Positions 1-8,743 of a DNA stretch of 64,000 nt are shown here, in pieces (within the stretch, counting starts at the first letter, position 1; each line of letters starts with the position of its first letter). A program made the position numbers and the translations under genes. The stretch covers positions 310,001 through 374,000 of the forward strand of contig NZ_JAGEOJ010000007.1 in assembly GCF_017573505.1 (NCBI RefSeq), written 5' to 3'. Under the pieces are notes generated by a model. That model was given only the letters and a program-made list of their open reading frames with translations. It did not search any database and was not told the DNA's origin. Origin of the DNA: Actinomadura barringtoniae. Lineage in GTDB: Bacteria > Actinomycetota > Actinomycetes > Streptosporangiales > Streptosporangiaceae.

Positions 1-56
1 CACGATCATCCTCGATTCGCCCGCTTCGGTCGGCGAGCGGCGGGTAGCGTTGAAGC

Positions 57-701
57 GTGACGCATGTGACGGAAGACGATCTCGACGATCTGGAGTTCGA
101 CACCCTGCGCACCGGCGATCACATCTCGGCGGCCCGGCGGCTCTCCGAGCTCGCCGAGTCGGTGTCCGGAGGGGTGTCACGCGCCAACGTGCTGCTGCGC
201 GCGGGTGAGCAGTGGCAGCACGCCGGCGATCACGATCGCGCGGCCGAGCTGTACCGCAAGGCCATCGAGGACGGCGGCGAGACCTACGGGGACCCGCGCG
301 CCTACCTCGCCGACGCGCTCTTCGAGACCGGCGAGGGCGATGCCGCCCGCCGCCTGGTCGAGGAGATCCGCGCCGACGCCCCTCGCGACCCCGAGGTCTA
401 CCGCGCCGTTGCGGAGGTCCTCTACGCCCAGGGCGACGCCACCGGCGCGCACGAATGGGCCACTACCGGAGCCGACGTGATCCTCGCCCTGCGCGACCGT
501 GCGGTGGGCACGGGCGCGGGTGTGGACGCGGGCGAACCCGGCGACGTACCCGAGTCCTTCTCGCCCGGCCCGGACGACGTGGCGCTGGCGGAGGACAGCC
601 TGGAGGCGCTACTGCGGCTGCGCTACCGGGCCCGCATCGATCTGGGCCGCGACGAGGACGACTACGACGCCCTCCTCGACGACCTGCTCAAGAACGCATA
701 G
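57..701 (+). CDS. TPR-like hypothetical protein
   Basis: A 214-residue soluble, acidic, helical protein. Repeated helix pairs between residues 15 and 140 (for example AGEQWQHAGDHDRAAELYRK and the later AEVLYAQGDATGAHEWA) have the spacing of tetratricopeptide repeats, so a protein-binding scaffold is likely. No signal peptide or membrane segment is visible. The GTG at 57 is chosen because TAGCGT lies 6 nt upstream (45-50), the leaderless arrangement seen elsewhere in this window; GTG 66 is an alternative. Partner and pathway are unknown. The gene converges on the hydrolase-like gene that follows. Confidence 0.7.
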   Translation: MTHVTEDDLDDLEFDTLRTGDHISAARRLSELAESVSGGVSRANVLLRAGEQWQHAGDHDRAAELYRKAIEDGGETYGDPRAYLADALFETGEGDAARRLVEEIRADAPRDPEVYRAVAEVLYAQGDATGAHEWATTGADVILALRDRAVGTGAGVDAGEPGDVPESFSPGPDDVALAEDSLEALLRLRYRARIDLGRDEDDYDALLDDLLKNA

Positions 702-726
702 CCCATAACGCGCTCGCGGGCCCCCG

Positions 727-1263
727 CTAAAGCGTCGTGATCAGTTCGCTGAGGGACTGGGCGACGGCGATCGGGGGCTCGTGCTCGGCGACGGGCCAGC
801 CGCGCAGGCGGGCCTGCCTGATCTCCTGGGCGCGTTCGTCCAGGTCGGTCGCCAGGTAGGCGCAGGGCGCGTCCGGCCAGTCGGCGGGCCCGGCGACCTC
901 GCGCTCATCGGGGCCCGGGTCGCCGTCGTGGTCGTGGTCGTGCGAGTCCGGACGGGCCGGGCGGGGCAGCTCGGCGTCCACGAAGACATAGCCGCCGACC
1001 TTGCGGTGCGCGGCCTGCTGGGCGACGGCGATCCCCGGCAGGATCGGCCCGGCGGCGCCGTGGCCGACCAGCACGAGGGGCGCGGAGGGCGCCGTCGCGG
1101 CGATGATCAGGGAGGCCCGGGCCACGTAGCGGGGGCCCGCGGCGTCGGCCACGTCGGGCGCGATGACGTCCATGCCGTACGAGCGGAGCATCTCGGGAAG
1201 GTCGCCCCAGGAGGTGGCGGCGGCGTACGGGGCGTGCAGCAGGACGATGGTGCCGGGCGTCAC
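727..1263 (-). CDS. alpha/beta-hydrolase-fold protein lacking the nucleophile serine
   Basis: About 178 residues in an alpha/beta-hydrolase pattern: an N-terminal IVLLHAPYAAATSWGDLP (beta3/oxyanion region) and a nucleophile elbow written LVGHGAAG. The usual GxSxG serine is therefore a glycine, so ordinary esterase activity looks lost. Downstream is a His/Asp-rich stretch (DSHDHDHDGD). The GTG at 1263 is preferred over the longer frame because an AGGAAGG-like Shine-Dalgarno lies about 8 nt upstream and the extension reads as random. It is divergent from pyrE with a short shared control region. Confidence 0.65.
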   Translation of the reverse strand: MTPGTIVLLHAPYAAATSWGDLPEMLRSYGMDVIAPDVADAAGPRYVARASLIIAATAPSAPLVLVGHGAAGPILPGIAVAQQAAHRKVGGYVFVDAELPRPARPDSHDHDHDGDPGPDEREVAGPADWPDAPCAYLATDLDERAQEIRQARLRGWPVAEHEPPIAVAQSLSELITTL

Positions 1264-1346
1264 CTCTGGGACCTTCCTGCCGTTCGAACGTCCACGCAAC
1301 CGTACCCGGCAACGCCGGTCCGCTCGCCATGACTAGGGTTCTTGGT

Positions 1347-1883
1347 GTGAGCGATCGTGATGACCTGCTGAAAGAGATCAAGGACAAGGCCGTCGTGCAC
1401 GGCGACTTCGTCCTGTCGTCGGGCAAGCGCGCGTCCTGGTACGTGGACCTGCGCCGGGTGACCCTGGACGGCGCGGTGGCGCCGCTGGTCGGGCGGGTGA
1501 TGCTCGAGGCGACCGCCGACCTGGACTACGAGGCCGTCGGCGGGCTCACGCTGGGCGCCGACCCGGTCGCGACGGCGATGCTGCACGCGGCCGCGGCCCA
1601 GGGCCGCAAGCTGGACGCGTTCGTCGTACGGAAGGCCGACAAGCAGCACGGCCTCCAGCGCCGCATCGAGGGCCCGGACGTCGCCGGCCGTCGCGTGCTG
1701 GCCGTGGAGGACACCTCGACCACCGGCGGCTCGGTCATGACCGCCGTGGAGGCGCTGCGCGAGGCGGGCGCGGAGGTCGTCGCCGTGGCCACGATCCTGG
1801 AACGCGGCGCCGCCGAGCGGATCGCGGCCGAGGGCCTGGATTACCGGCACCCGTACGCCGTTCCCGACCTCGGCCTCGGCTGA
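1347..1883 (+). CDS. pyrE: orotate phosphoribosyltransferase
   Basis: Joins orotate and PRPP to give orotidine 5'-phosphate in pyrimidine synthesis, in the cytosol. About 178 residues, normal for the family. The PRPP-binding loop VLAVEDTSTTGGS is intact, with the upstream Lys-rich loop (FVVRKADKQHG) that contributes to catalysis. GTG 1347 is chosen over ATG 1329 because TAGGGT at 1334-1339 sits 7 nt before it, indicating a leaderless transcript; the preceding ATG would lie inside the promoter. The stop codon lies within a short direct repeat (1875-1901), followed by a strong terminator hairpin. Confidence 0.95.
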   Translation: MSDRDDLLKEIKDKAVVHGDFVLSSGKRASWYVDLRRVTLDGAVAPLVGRVMLEATADLDYEAVGGLTLGADPVATAMLHAAAAQGRKLDAFVVRKADKQHGLQRRIEGPDVAGRRVLAVEDTSTTGGSVMTAVEALREAGAEVVAVATILERGAAERIAAEGLDYRHPYAVPDLGLG

Positions 1884-1901
1884 CACAACGGCTCGGCTGA
1901 C
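1875..1901 (+). repeat. direct repeat across the pyrE stop codon
   Basis: The 10-mer CTCGGCTGAC occurs at 1875-1884 and again at 1892-1901 (period 17). The pyrE TGA is inside the first copy. Confidence 0.7.
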
Positions 1902-1925
1902 GGGGCGCGGGCAGACCAAAGCGAC

Positions 1926-1966
1926 GGGGGCGCCCGATCCGGCTTCTCGGCCGATCGGGCGCCCCC
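1926..1966. terminator. hairpin between convergent pyrE and the RodZ-like gene
   Basis: Perfect 14-bp arms GGGGGCGCCCGATC (1926-1939) and its complement (1953-1966) around a 13-nt loop. It lies between two convergent genes and lacks a long T tract, so it probably ends transcription from both sides. Confidence 0.75.
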
Positions 1967-1989
1967 GCCCTGTTGTCACGCTCTCGTGC

Positions 1990-2457
1990 TCACTTCTTCG
2001 GCACGAGCCACTCCTGCCGCTGTCCCGCGGCGCCTCGCTGCTGCAGCTCGCCGTAGATGGTGACCTCGACCGAGCCGGCGTCGGACACGACCACGTTCAG
2101 CGGGGCCTTGTCGTACTGCTCGGCCTCGCCGGTGTTCAGCACCCCGCGGCGCAGCACCTCGCCGGTGCCGGGCACGGTCACGACGACGGTGGTCGGCGCA
2201 CCGACCACGCGGATCACCAGGGGCATCGCAGCACTGGCGCTGGCGGACGCACCCTTGGACGGCGCCGTGGCGGAATGGGGGGTACCGCCCGAAGCCGTCG
2301 CGGTCCCCGTGGGACCTGGTTGATCGCCACCGTCGGAGGTCAGCGCGTTCACCAACGCCATCCCGCCCACGACGAGTAGCGCTAATGCCAGCACCACGGC
2401 AATGGCCGCGATCAGTATGCGCGCGAGACCCCGAGGGTCCGACCGATGACGTCCCAC
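1990..2457 (-). CDS. membrane-anchored protein with RodZ-C-like domain
   Basis: 155 residues: a basic N-terminus, one membrane segment at about residues 13-38 (ILIAAIAVVLALALLVVGGM), a Ser/Thr/Pro/Gly linker (40-75), then a beta-rich outside domain. That domain (LVIRVVGAPTTVVVTV ... GSVEVTIYGE) resembles the DUF4115/RodZ C-terminal fold; the cytoplasmic helix-turn-helix of true RodZ is absent. GTG 2457 has TAACCT 6 nt upstream, so it looks leaderless, and the TAA of that box is also the stop codon of the DedA gene. A cell-envelope role is inferred only. Confidence 0.6.
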   Translation of the reverse strand: MGRHRSDPRGLARILIAAIAVVLALALLVVGGMALVNALTSDGGDQPGPTGTATASGGTPHSATAPSKGASASASAAMPLVIRVVGAPTTVVVTVPGTGEVLRRGVLNTGEAEQYDKAPLNVVVSDAGSVEVTIYGELQQRGAAGQRQEWLVPKK

Positions 2458-2466
2458 ATGGGGAGG

Positions 2467-3195
2467 TTAGCGATAACTGTCACCGCTGAGCGACGGACGT
2501 GACTCTTCAGAGCCATTCTTATTCGGACCGTTGCCTTGACCCCCGCGTCCCTTCAGGATCTCCCGGACGATTGGGATGAGGGACAGGATGAGGATGACGG
2601 CGACGCCCGGCAGGATGTAGCGCTCGATGTTCGGGACGCTGGTGCCGAGGAAGTGGCCGAGCAGGAACAGCATGTCGGTCCAGATCACACCGCCCACGAC
2701 GTTCCAGACGAAGAACTTGCGGGCGTCCATGCCGAGCATCCCGGCGAGCGGGTTCAGGAACGTCCGCACGATGGGGATGAAGCGCGCCAGCACCACCGCG
2801 CGGGCCGGGCCGAAGCGGTTGAAGTAGTGCTCGGCCTTCTCCACCCATTCCTGCCGGAAGATCTTGGAATCGGGGCGGTCGAAGAGCTTGCGCCCGTACC
2901 TGGCCCCGAGCCAGTGGCCCAGTTGGGCGCCGGCGATCGCGGCGATCGGCCCGCCGATCAGCAGCCACGGCAGCGACAGCGGCTGGAAGTCGTGGCCGTC
3001 GACGGTGGTGACCGCGGTGAGGATCCCCGCAGTGAAGAGCAGGGAGTCGCCGGGCAGGATGCATCCGATGAGCAGACCGGTCTCCGCGAAGATGATGGCG
3101 ATCACGCCGATGGTCGCGAAGGTGCCGAACAGCTCCAGCCATGCGGTGGGGTGCAGCCACTCGGTGACGTTGAGGGAAATGAGCGTGAGATCCAC
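2467..3195 (-). CDS. DedA family membrane protein
   Basis: 242 residues with four to five hydrophobic helices. DedA signatures are present: ETGLLIGCILPGDSLLF near residue 30, and ARFIPIVRTFLNPLAGMLGM around residue 145. DedA/UPF0043 proteins act as lipid-carrier (undecaprenyl phosphate) or phospholipid flippases in the inner membrane. GTG 3195 is preceded by TACGCT at 6 nt, indicating a leaderless mRNA, and the 88 residues of open frame upstream are not DedA-like. It is divergent from fructose-bisphosphate aldolase, an arrangement I recall from Mycobacterium (Rv0363c/Rv0364). Confidence 0.88.
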   Translation of the reverse strand: MDLTLISLNVTEWLHPTAWLELFGTFATIGVIAIIFAETGLLIGCILPGDSLLFTAGILTAVTTVDGHDFQPLSLPWLLIGGPIAAIAGAQLGHWLGARYGRKLFDRPDSKIFRQEWVEKAEHYFNRFGPARAVVLARFIPIVRTFLNPLAGMLGMDARKFFVWNVVGGVIWTDMLFLLGHFLGTSVPNIERYILPGVAVILILSLIPIVREILKGRGGQGNGPNKNGSEESRPSLSGDSYR

Positions 3196-3451
3196 ACCGC
3201 GAGCGTACCTGCCGTAGCGTCCCGAATACCTGAGAAGCCGGTCCTGAGCGGCCCAGGAACCCCCATTCTGAACGGGTTTCCGACGCGGCCCGGCACCCCC
3301 TCCGCTGGCCTGGGCCCCGAAATTCGAGATACTGGCCGGGAAGCGACATCCATGGCCCCGGAGCACTGACCTGCGCGGCAGACGACGCGGCGGACATCCG
3401 GGGAAGCGCCCGGCCAGGCATGCACCCACGCGTACGAAAGGACAGTGCCAA

Positions 3452-4474
<1,023 letters not shown>

Positions 4475-4490
4475 CGGCGAGCGCACGTCC

Positions 4491-4534
4491 AGGCGCCTGC
4501 CGCGGCCTTCCGGCCGCGGCGGGCGCCTGTTTTT
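4491..4534 (+). terminator. rho-independent terminator of fbaA
   Basis: GC-rich stem built on GCCGCGGCC / GGCCGCGGC extended by AGGCGCC / GGCGCCT, loop TTCC, followed by a run of five T. Confidence 0.9.
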
Positions 4535-4576
4535 CGCCAGTAGGTTCTTTGAGACAACTTAGGTAGTGTCGTAGCT

Positions 4577-5023
4577 GTGCTGCCCCGCACCTACGACAAC
4601 CAGAACTGCTCGATCGCCCGTGCGCTCGAGATCGTCGGCGACCGGTGGACGATGCTGGTCATCCGCAGCGCCTTCGAGGGCGTACGGCGCTTCGACGACT
4701 TCCAGGACGAGCTCGGCGTCGCCCGCAACGTGCTGACCGACCGGCTGGCCCGCCTCTGCGAGGAGGGCCTGATGCGCAAGGTCCCCTACCAGGAACGGCC
4801 TGAGCGCTACGAGTACCGGCTGACGCGCAAGGGCGTCGAGCTGTGGCCGGCGATGATGACCCTGCTGATGTGGGGTGACCGCCACTACGCCCCCGAGGGG
4901 CCGCCGGTGCTGGTGGGGCACAAGGGGTGCTCCGGAGCGCTGACCGAGCAGCTCACGTGCGACGCGTGCGGGGTCCACCTCGGCCCCCGGGACGTCGAGC
5001 AGCGGCCCGGTCCGGGCGCCTAG
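4577..5023 (+). CDS. HxlR-family transcriptional regulator
   Basis: 148 residues with one winged-helix domain. CSIARALEIVGDRWTMLVIR near the N-terminus carries the conserved Cys and GDRW of the HxlR family, followed by RFDDFQDELGVARNVLTDRL (recognition region) and the wing. The C-terminal tail has a possible redox or metal-binding set (CSG, then CDACG). GTG 4577 is leaderless in form (TAGTGT at 4564-4569, 7 nt). The promoter overlaps an imperfect palindrome (GACA...TGTC, 4552-4571), suggesting autoregulation. Four 21-bp repeats follow the gene. Confidence 0.88.
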   Translation: MLPRTYDNQNCSIARALEIVGDRWTMLVIRSAFEGVRRFDDFQDELGVARNVLTDRLARLCEEGLMRKVPYQERPERYEYRLTRKGVELWPAMMTLLMWGDRHYAPEGPPVLVGHKGCSGALTEQLTCDACGVHLGPRDVEQRPGPGA

Positions 5024-5042
5024 GGCCCGTTCAGGGCCTAGA

Positions 5043-5126
5043 GGCCTGCGTACGCCCGACATAGGCCCGCCTATGCCTGATATCGGCCCGCGTACGCCTG
5101 ATACGGGCCTGCGTCCGCCTGGTTTC
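5043..5126 (+). repeat. four 21-bp imperfect tandem repeats
   Basis: Units start at 5043, 5064, 5085 and 5106 and read approximately GGCCYGCGTACGCCTGATA. They begin 20 bp after the HxlR stop codon. No ORF of credible composition uses them. Confidence 0.8.
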
Positions 5127-5161
5127 GTTTCCTGAGATTCATCGCGTGACACGGCCTGAGG

Positions 5162-5208
5162 GTTGCTTCACGAAACTCGATGCGCTCCAATGGGTTTTAT
5201 GAAGCAAC
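5162..5208. promoter_or_regulatory. 47-bp imperfect palindrome, candidate operator
   Basis: Perfect outer arms GTTGCTTCA (5162-5170) and TGAAGCAAC (5200-5208); the arms extend to 21 nt each with about 16 matches around a 5-nt centre (5183-5187). It covers the promoter/start region of the acetyltransferase gene, so repressor binding or an mRNA hairpin at the start codon is plausible. Confidence 0.6.
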
Positions 5209-5729
5209 TCGCCGCGGGCAGCGTCGCCCGCATGGACGACGTGCGCATCCGGCCGTACGGGATGACCGACGACGAGCGGATCCGCCGGATGTCGGACCGG
5301 CTGTCGACCGGCAGCCTCTACACGCGCTTCTTCTCCGGGACGCCGCGGCTCCCGGACGCCTACCTGCGCTCGCTGCTGATGCTCGACCACTGGGACCGGG
5401 AGGCCATGGTGGCGCTGCTCGACGGCGAGATCGTCGGGATCGCCGAGTACGTGCGCGACCGCAAGGAGCCCTGGCGGGCCGAGCTCGCCGTCCTGGTCGC
5501 CGACCCGTGGCAGCGTCGCGGCCTCGGCCGCCGCATGGTGGCGTTCCTGGCCGAGCTCGCCGAACGCCGCGGCATCAGCGAGTTCGACGCCGACGTGGTG
5601 CTGGAGAACCGGATCGCCATGTCCGCCATCCGCGGCACCTGGCCCTCCGTACGCCCGTGCAGCGACGACGGGTCAGTGCACTACCGGCTGCCGCTCCCGC
5701 TGCCCGCCGAGCCACTGAACGCGGCATGA
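5199..5729 (+). CDS. GNAT-family N-acetyltransferase
   Basis: About 176 residues. A GNAT fold is shown by IVGIAEYVRD (beta4) and LAVLVADPWQRRGLGRRMV, whose QRRGLG loop binds the acetyl-CoA pyrophosphate. The substrate is unknown. The start is uncertain: ATG 5190, 5199 and 5232 are all possible and none has a good Shine-Dalgarno. 5199 is taken because TCCAAT sits 7 nt upstream, while 5232 begins right at the domain (DDVRIRPYG). The region is covered by a 47-bp palindrome. Confidence 0.82.
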   Translation: MKQLAAGSVARMDDVRIRPYGMTDDERIRRMSDRLSTGSLYTRFFSGTPRLPDAYLRSLLMLDHWDREAMVALLDGEIVGIAEYVRDRKEPWRAELAVLVADPWQRRGLGRRMVAFLAELAERRGISEFDADVVLENRIAMSAIRGTWPSVRPCSDDGSVHYRLPLPLPAEPLNAA

Positions 5730-5799
5730 AAGTGGCATAGCGGACGATCTGCGATCCCGGGGTGATGGTCGCCCCCGGTTGCCACTTACGATGACCGGC

Positions 5800-6210
5800 A
5801 TGACCCAGAACCTGCTCGGCGGCGTGCCTCCGACCGAACTGCCGGACAACGTCGAGGCCCGCGAGGCCTTGGAGAAGGGCGTCGACCCGTTCGAGGTGGC
5901 CGCGCGCCACCCGGACTACCCCGGCGTGTGGGCCGAACTGGCCGACCGCGCGTTCGCCCGGGGCGGCGTCATCGACTCCTACGCCTTCGCGCGCACCGGC
6001 TACCACCGCGGGCTCGACCAGCTCCGCCGGGCAGGCTGGAAGGGCCAGGGGCCGGTCCCCTGGGAGCACGAGGCCAACCGCGGCTTCCTGCGGGCCCTGC
6101 ACGCCCTGGGACGCGCCGCCGCGGCCATCGGCGAGGACGCCGAGGCCGAGCGCTGCAAGACGTTCCTGCGCGACAGCAGCCCCACCGCCGCCGACGCCCT
6201 GAACGCCTGA
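5800..6210 (+). CDS. DUF3151 family protein
   Basis: 136 residues, soluble, matching the actinobacterial DUF3151 family: the N-terminal LLGGVPPTELP, then YPGVWAELADRAFARG and SYAFARTGYHRGLDQLRRAG, and near the C-terminus RGFLRALHALGRAAAAIGE. The function is unknown. The gene sits just before purA, and I recall the same neighbourhood (fba, DedA, DUF3151, purA) in mycobacteria. ATG 5800 is leaderless (TACGAT at 5787-5792, 7 nt), so an earlier in-frame TTG is not used. A short duplication spans its stop codon. Confidence 0.88.
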   Translation: MTQNLLGGVPPTELPDNVEAREALEKGVDPFEVAARHPDYPGVWAELADRAFARGGVIDSYAFARTGYHRGLDQLRRAGWKGQGPVPWEHEANRGFLRALHALGRAAAAIGEDAEAERCKTFLRDSSPTAADALNA

Positions 6211-6234
6211 GCGAGCGTCGTGAACGCCTGAGCG
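6200..6234 (+). repeat. direct repeat across the DUF3151 stop codon
   Basis: TGAACGCCTGAGCG occurs at 6200-6213 and 6221-6234 (period 21). The second copy keeps an in-frame TGA. Confidence 0.75.
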
Positions 6235-6250
6235 GACGAGCTTTCGAGTG

Positions 6251-6277
6251 GGCCCGGCCGCCTGACGCGGCCGGGCC
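6251..6277 (+). terminator. hairpin terminator after DUF3151
   Basis: Arms GGCCCGGCCG and CGGCCGGGCC around a 7-nt loop, with no long T tract. Confidence 0.7.
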
Positions 6278-6338
6278 TCACTTGTCCCTCCAGGCGCAGT
6301 GATCACGGCCTGCGGTTTCTTCGGCCCCCCGGGACGGG

Positions 6339-6385
6339 TACGATTTGATCGCAAGAGGCCCCTTCGCGCTTGCGATCAGGGGCCT
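6339..6385 (+). promoter_or_regulatory. purA promoter and two mutually exclusive hairpins
   Basis: TACGAT at 6339-6344 is a likely -10 box. It is followed by GATCGCAAG (6347-6355) pairing with CTTGCGATC (6369-6377), interleaved with AGGCCCCT (6356-6363) pairing with AGGGGCCT (6378-6385). The order a-b-a'-b' with no linkers means both stems cannot form together, as in an attenuator or riboswitch expression platform. The 9-bp repeat could also be a DNA operator. Confidence 0.55.
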
Positions 6386-6409
6386 TCGTCGTGGGAAGGA
6401 AACAGCGGC

Positions 6410-7693
6410 ATGCCGGCCATCGTTCTTGTCGGAGCCCAATGGGGAGATGAGGGCAAGGGCAAGGCCACCGACCTGCTCGGCGGAGACGTCGACTACGTCG
6501 TCCGCTACCAGGGTGGCAACAACGCGGGCCACACCGTGGTCATCGGCGACAAGAGCTACGCCCTGCACCTGCTCCCGTCCGGCGTGCTGTCGCCCGACGT
6601 GGTCCCGGTGATCGGCAACGGCGTGGTGATCGACCCGGGCGTGCTGCTGCAGGAGATCGACGGCCTGCGGGACCGCGGCATCAGCTGCGAACGCCTGCTG
6701 ATCTCGGCCGACGCGCACCTGATCATGCCCCACCACCGTGCCCTCGACAAGGTCACCGAGCGCTACCTCGGCAAGGCCCGCATCGGCACCACCGGCCGCG
6801 GCATCGGCCCGGCGTACGCCGACAAGATCAACCGGATGGGGATCCGGGTCCAGGACCTGTTCGACCCGAACATCCTCACCCAGAAGCTGGACCTCTCGCT
6901 CCGCGAGAAGAACCAGGTGCTCACCAAGGTCTACAACCGGCGCCGGATCGAGACCGGCCCGATCGTGCAGGAGTACCTGGAGTACGGCGAGCGCCTGAAG
7001 CCGTTCGTCGCCGACACCACGCTGGTGATCAACAAGGCGCTGGACGAGGACAAGGTCGTGCTGCTGGAGGGCGCCCAGGGCACGCTCCTGGACATCGACC
7101 ACGGCACCTACCCGTTCGTCACCTCCTCCAGCCCGACCGCGGGCGGCGCCTGCGCCGGCTCCGGCGTCGGCCCCACCAAGATCAACCGCGTGATCGGGAT
7201 CCTGAAGGCCTACACCACCCGTGTGGGCTCGGGGCCGTTCCCCACCGAACTGCTGGACGAGCAGGGCGAGTACCTGCGCAAGACCGGCGGCGAGTACGGG
7301 GTCACCACCGGCCGCGACCGCCGCTGCGGCTGGTTCGACGCGGTGATCGCGCGCTACGCCGCGCGGGTGAACGGCATCACCGACTTCTTCCTCACCAAGC
7401 TCGACGTGCTGTCGGGCCTGGAGCGGGTCCCGGTCTGCGTCGCCTACGACATCGACGGCGTCCGGCACGACGAGATGCCCCCGTCGCAGACCGAGTTCCA
7501 CCACGCCAAGCCGATCCTGGAGTACCTGGACGGCTGGCAGGAGGACATCTCCGGCGCCAAGACGTTCGACGACCTCCCGAAGAACGCGCAGGACTACGTG
7601 CACGCGCTCGAGGAGATGTCGGGCGCGCAGATCTCCGCGATCGGCGTCGGCCCGGGCCGCGACCAGACCCTGCAGCTCCGCTCCCTGGTCTGA
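6410..7693 (+). CDS. purA: adenylosuccinate synthetase
   Basis: Converts IMP, GTP and Asp to adenylosuccinate, the first step from IMP to AMP. 427 residues, full length. The GTP P-loop GAQWGDEGKGK, NNAGHTVV, IGTTGRGIGPAYADK and TYPFVTSSSPTAGG are all present. ATG 6410 follows GGGAAGGA at 8-10 nt. The 5' leader carries two overlapping hairpins (6347-6385) that could regulate it. Confidence 0.97.
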   Translation: MPAIVLVGAQWGDEGKGKATDLLGGDVDYVVRYQGGNNAGHTVVIGDKSYALHLLPSGVLSPDVVPVIGNGVVIDPGVLLQEIDGLRDRGISCERLLISADAHLIMPHHRALDKVTERYLGKARIGTTGRGIGPAYADKINRMGIRVQDLFDPNILTQKLDLSLREKNQVLTKVYNRRRIETGPIVQEYLEYGERLKPFVADTTLVINKALDEDKVVLLEGAQGTLLDIDHGTYPFVTSSSPTAGGACAGSGVGPTKINRVIGILKAYTTRVGSGPFPTELLDEQGEYLRKTGGEYGVTTGRDRRCGWFDAVIARYAARVNGITDFFLTKLDVLSGLERVPVCVAYDIDGVRHDEMPPSQTEFHHAKPILEYLDGWQEDISGAKTFDDLPKNAQDYVHALEEMSGAQISAIGVGPGRDQTLQLRSLV

Positions 7694-7718
7694 CCGCCCG
7701 TCACGACACGCTCATAGC

Positions 7719-7744
7719 ACGCGGGGCGCGCACGCGCCCCGCGT
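7719..7744 (+). terminator. hairpin after purA
   Basis: Perfect 12-bp arms ACGCGGGGCGCG and CGCGCCCCGCGT with a 2-nt gap. No T tract; likely an actinobacterial U-less terminator. Confidence 0.65.
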
Positions 7745-7815
7745 CCCTCATCCGTTCAGCGGTTTATCACCGGTCGGCCACCCGTTGATCGGTCACTCCT
7801 TGTAGCGTTCCACCC

Positions 7816-8730
7816 GTGACTTCGTTCGGGGGTGCCGTCGAGCTCCACGGCCACCGCGGCGCCCGGGGACTGCGACCGGAGAACACGCTGCCGGGCCTGG
7901 CCTTCGCCCTCGAGCTCGGCGTCGACGCCATCGAGTTCGACGTGGGGCTGACCGCCGACGAGGTCGTGGTGCTGAACCACGACCAGGCGTTCTCGCCCGT
8001 CAACGTCGCCGACACCGGCCCCGCGAACCCCGGCGACCCCGGCTTCCCCTACGTCGGCAGGCCGATCAGGGAGCTCAGGCTCGACCAGGTGAAAACCCTG
8101 GACGCGGGCATCCGGCGCCGCTCCGACGACGACCCGTTCAAGCTCACGCACCAGCCGCTGCCCGGCACGCCCGTCCCCACGCTCGCCGAGGCGTGCGCGC
8201 TGCTGTCCCGCGCGCCCGGGGTCGACCTCGCCGTCGAGCTGAAGACCGACCCGTCCTGGCCCGACGCGGACGTGGCGCTGTTCACCGCGGCCGTCGCGCA
8301 GGTGCTGTCGGCGTTCGACCTGCTCGGCCGGAGCCGCCTGCTGGCGTTCGACTGGCGGGTGCTGCTGGAGGCGCGCCGGTACGCCCCGCGGGCCGCCCGG
8401 GTGGCGCTCATCGAGGCCAAGACGCTCGTTCCCGGCACCACGTGGCTGGCGGGCATGGAGCCCGACGATCCGGCCCGTGCGGCGCTGGACATCGGCGCGA
8501 CCGTGCTGTCCCCCGAGCACGTGCTCGCCGACCTCGACCTGGTCGGCGCGGCGCACTCGCTCGCGCTCCCGGTGGTGGTCTGGACGGTGAACGAGCCGGA
8601 CGAGATGGCCCGCTTCATCGGCTACGGCGTGGACGCGATCGTGACCGACTACCCCGACCGGCTGCGGAACGTGCTGAAGCAGCACGGCCTCCCGGTCCCG
8701 CGCCCCCTCCGCACCCAGCCGCTCGGCTGA
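7816..8730 (+). CDS. glycerophosphodiester phosphodiesterase family protein
   Basis: 304 residues, GDPD TIM barrel. HGHRGARGLRPENTLPG gives the catalytic His/Arg and Glu-Asn, IEFDVGLTADEVVVLNHD gives the metal-binding Glu/Asp and second catalytic His, and VELKTD and VWTVNEPDEM follow. It would hydrolyse glycerophosphodiesters to glycerol 3-phosphate and an alcohol. No signal peptide is seen, so it is cytosolic. GTG 7816 is leaderless (TAGCGT at 7803-7808, 7 nt). It converges on corA with a 13-bp gap. Confidence 0.92.
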   Translation: MTSFGGAVELHGHRGARGLRPENTLPGLAFALELGVDAIEFDVGLTADEVVVLNHDQAFSPVNVADTGPANPGDPGFPYVGRPIRELRLDQVKTLDAGIRRRSDDDPFKLTHQPLPGTPVPTLAEACALLSRAPGVDLAVELKTDPSWPDADVALFTAAVAQVLSAFDLLGRSRLLAFDWRVLLEARRYAPRAARVALIEAKTLVPGTTWLAGMEPDDPARAALDIGATVLSPEHVLADLDLVGAAHSLALPVVVWTVNEPDEMARFIGYGVDAIVTDYPDRLRNVLKQHGLPVPRPLRTQPLG

Positions 8731-8743
8731 GCCGGCCGAACCG

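Noticed and set aside
5043..5126. CRISPR array
   Set aside because: Units are contiguous with no unique spacers and no cas genes exist in the window; the same holds for 32704-32767 and 50322-50444.
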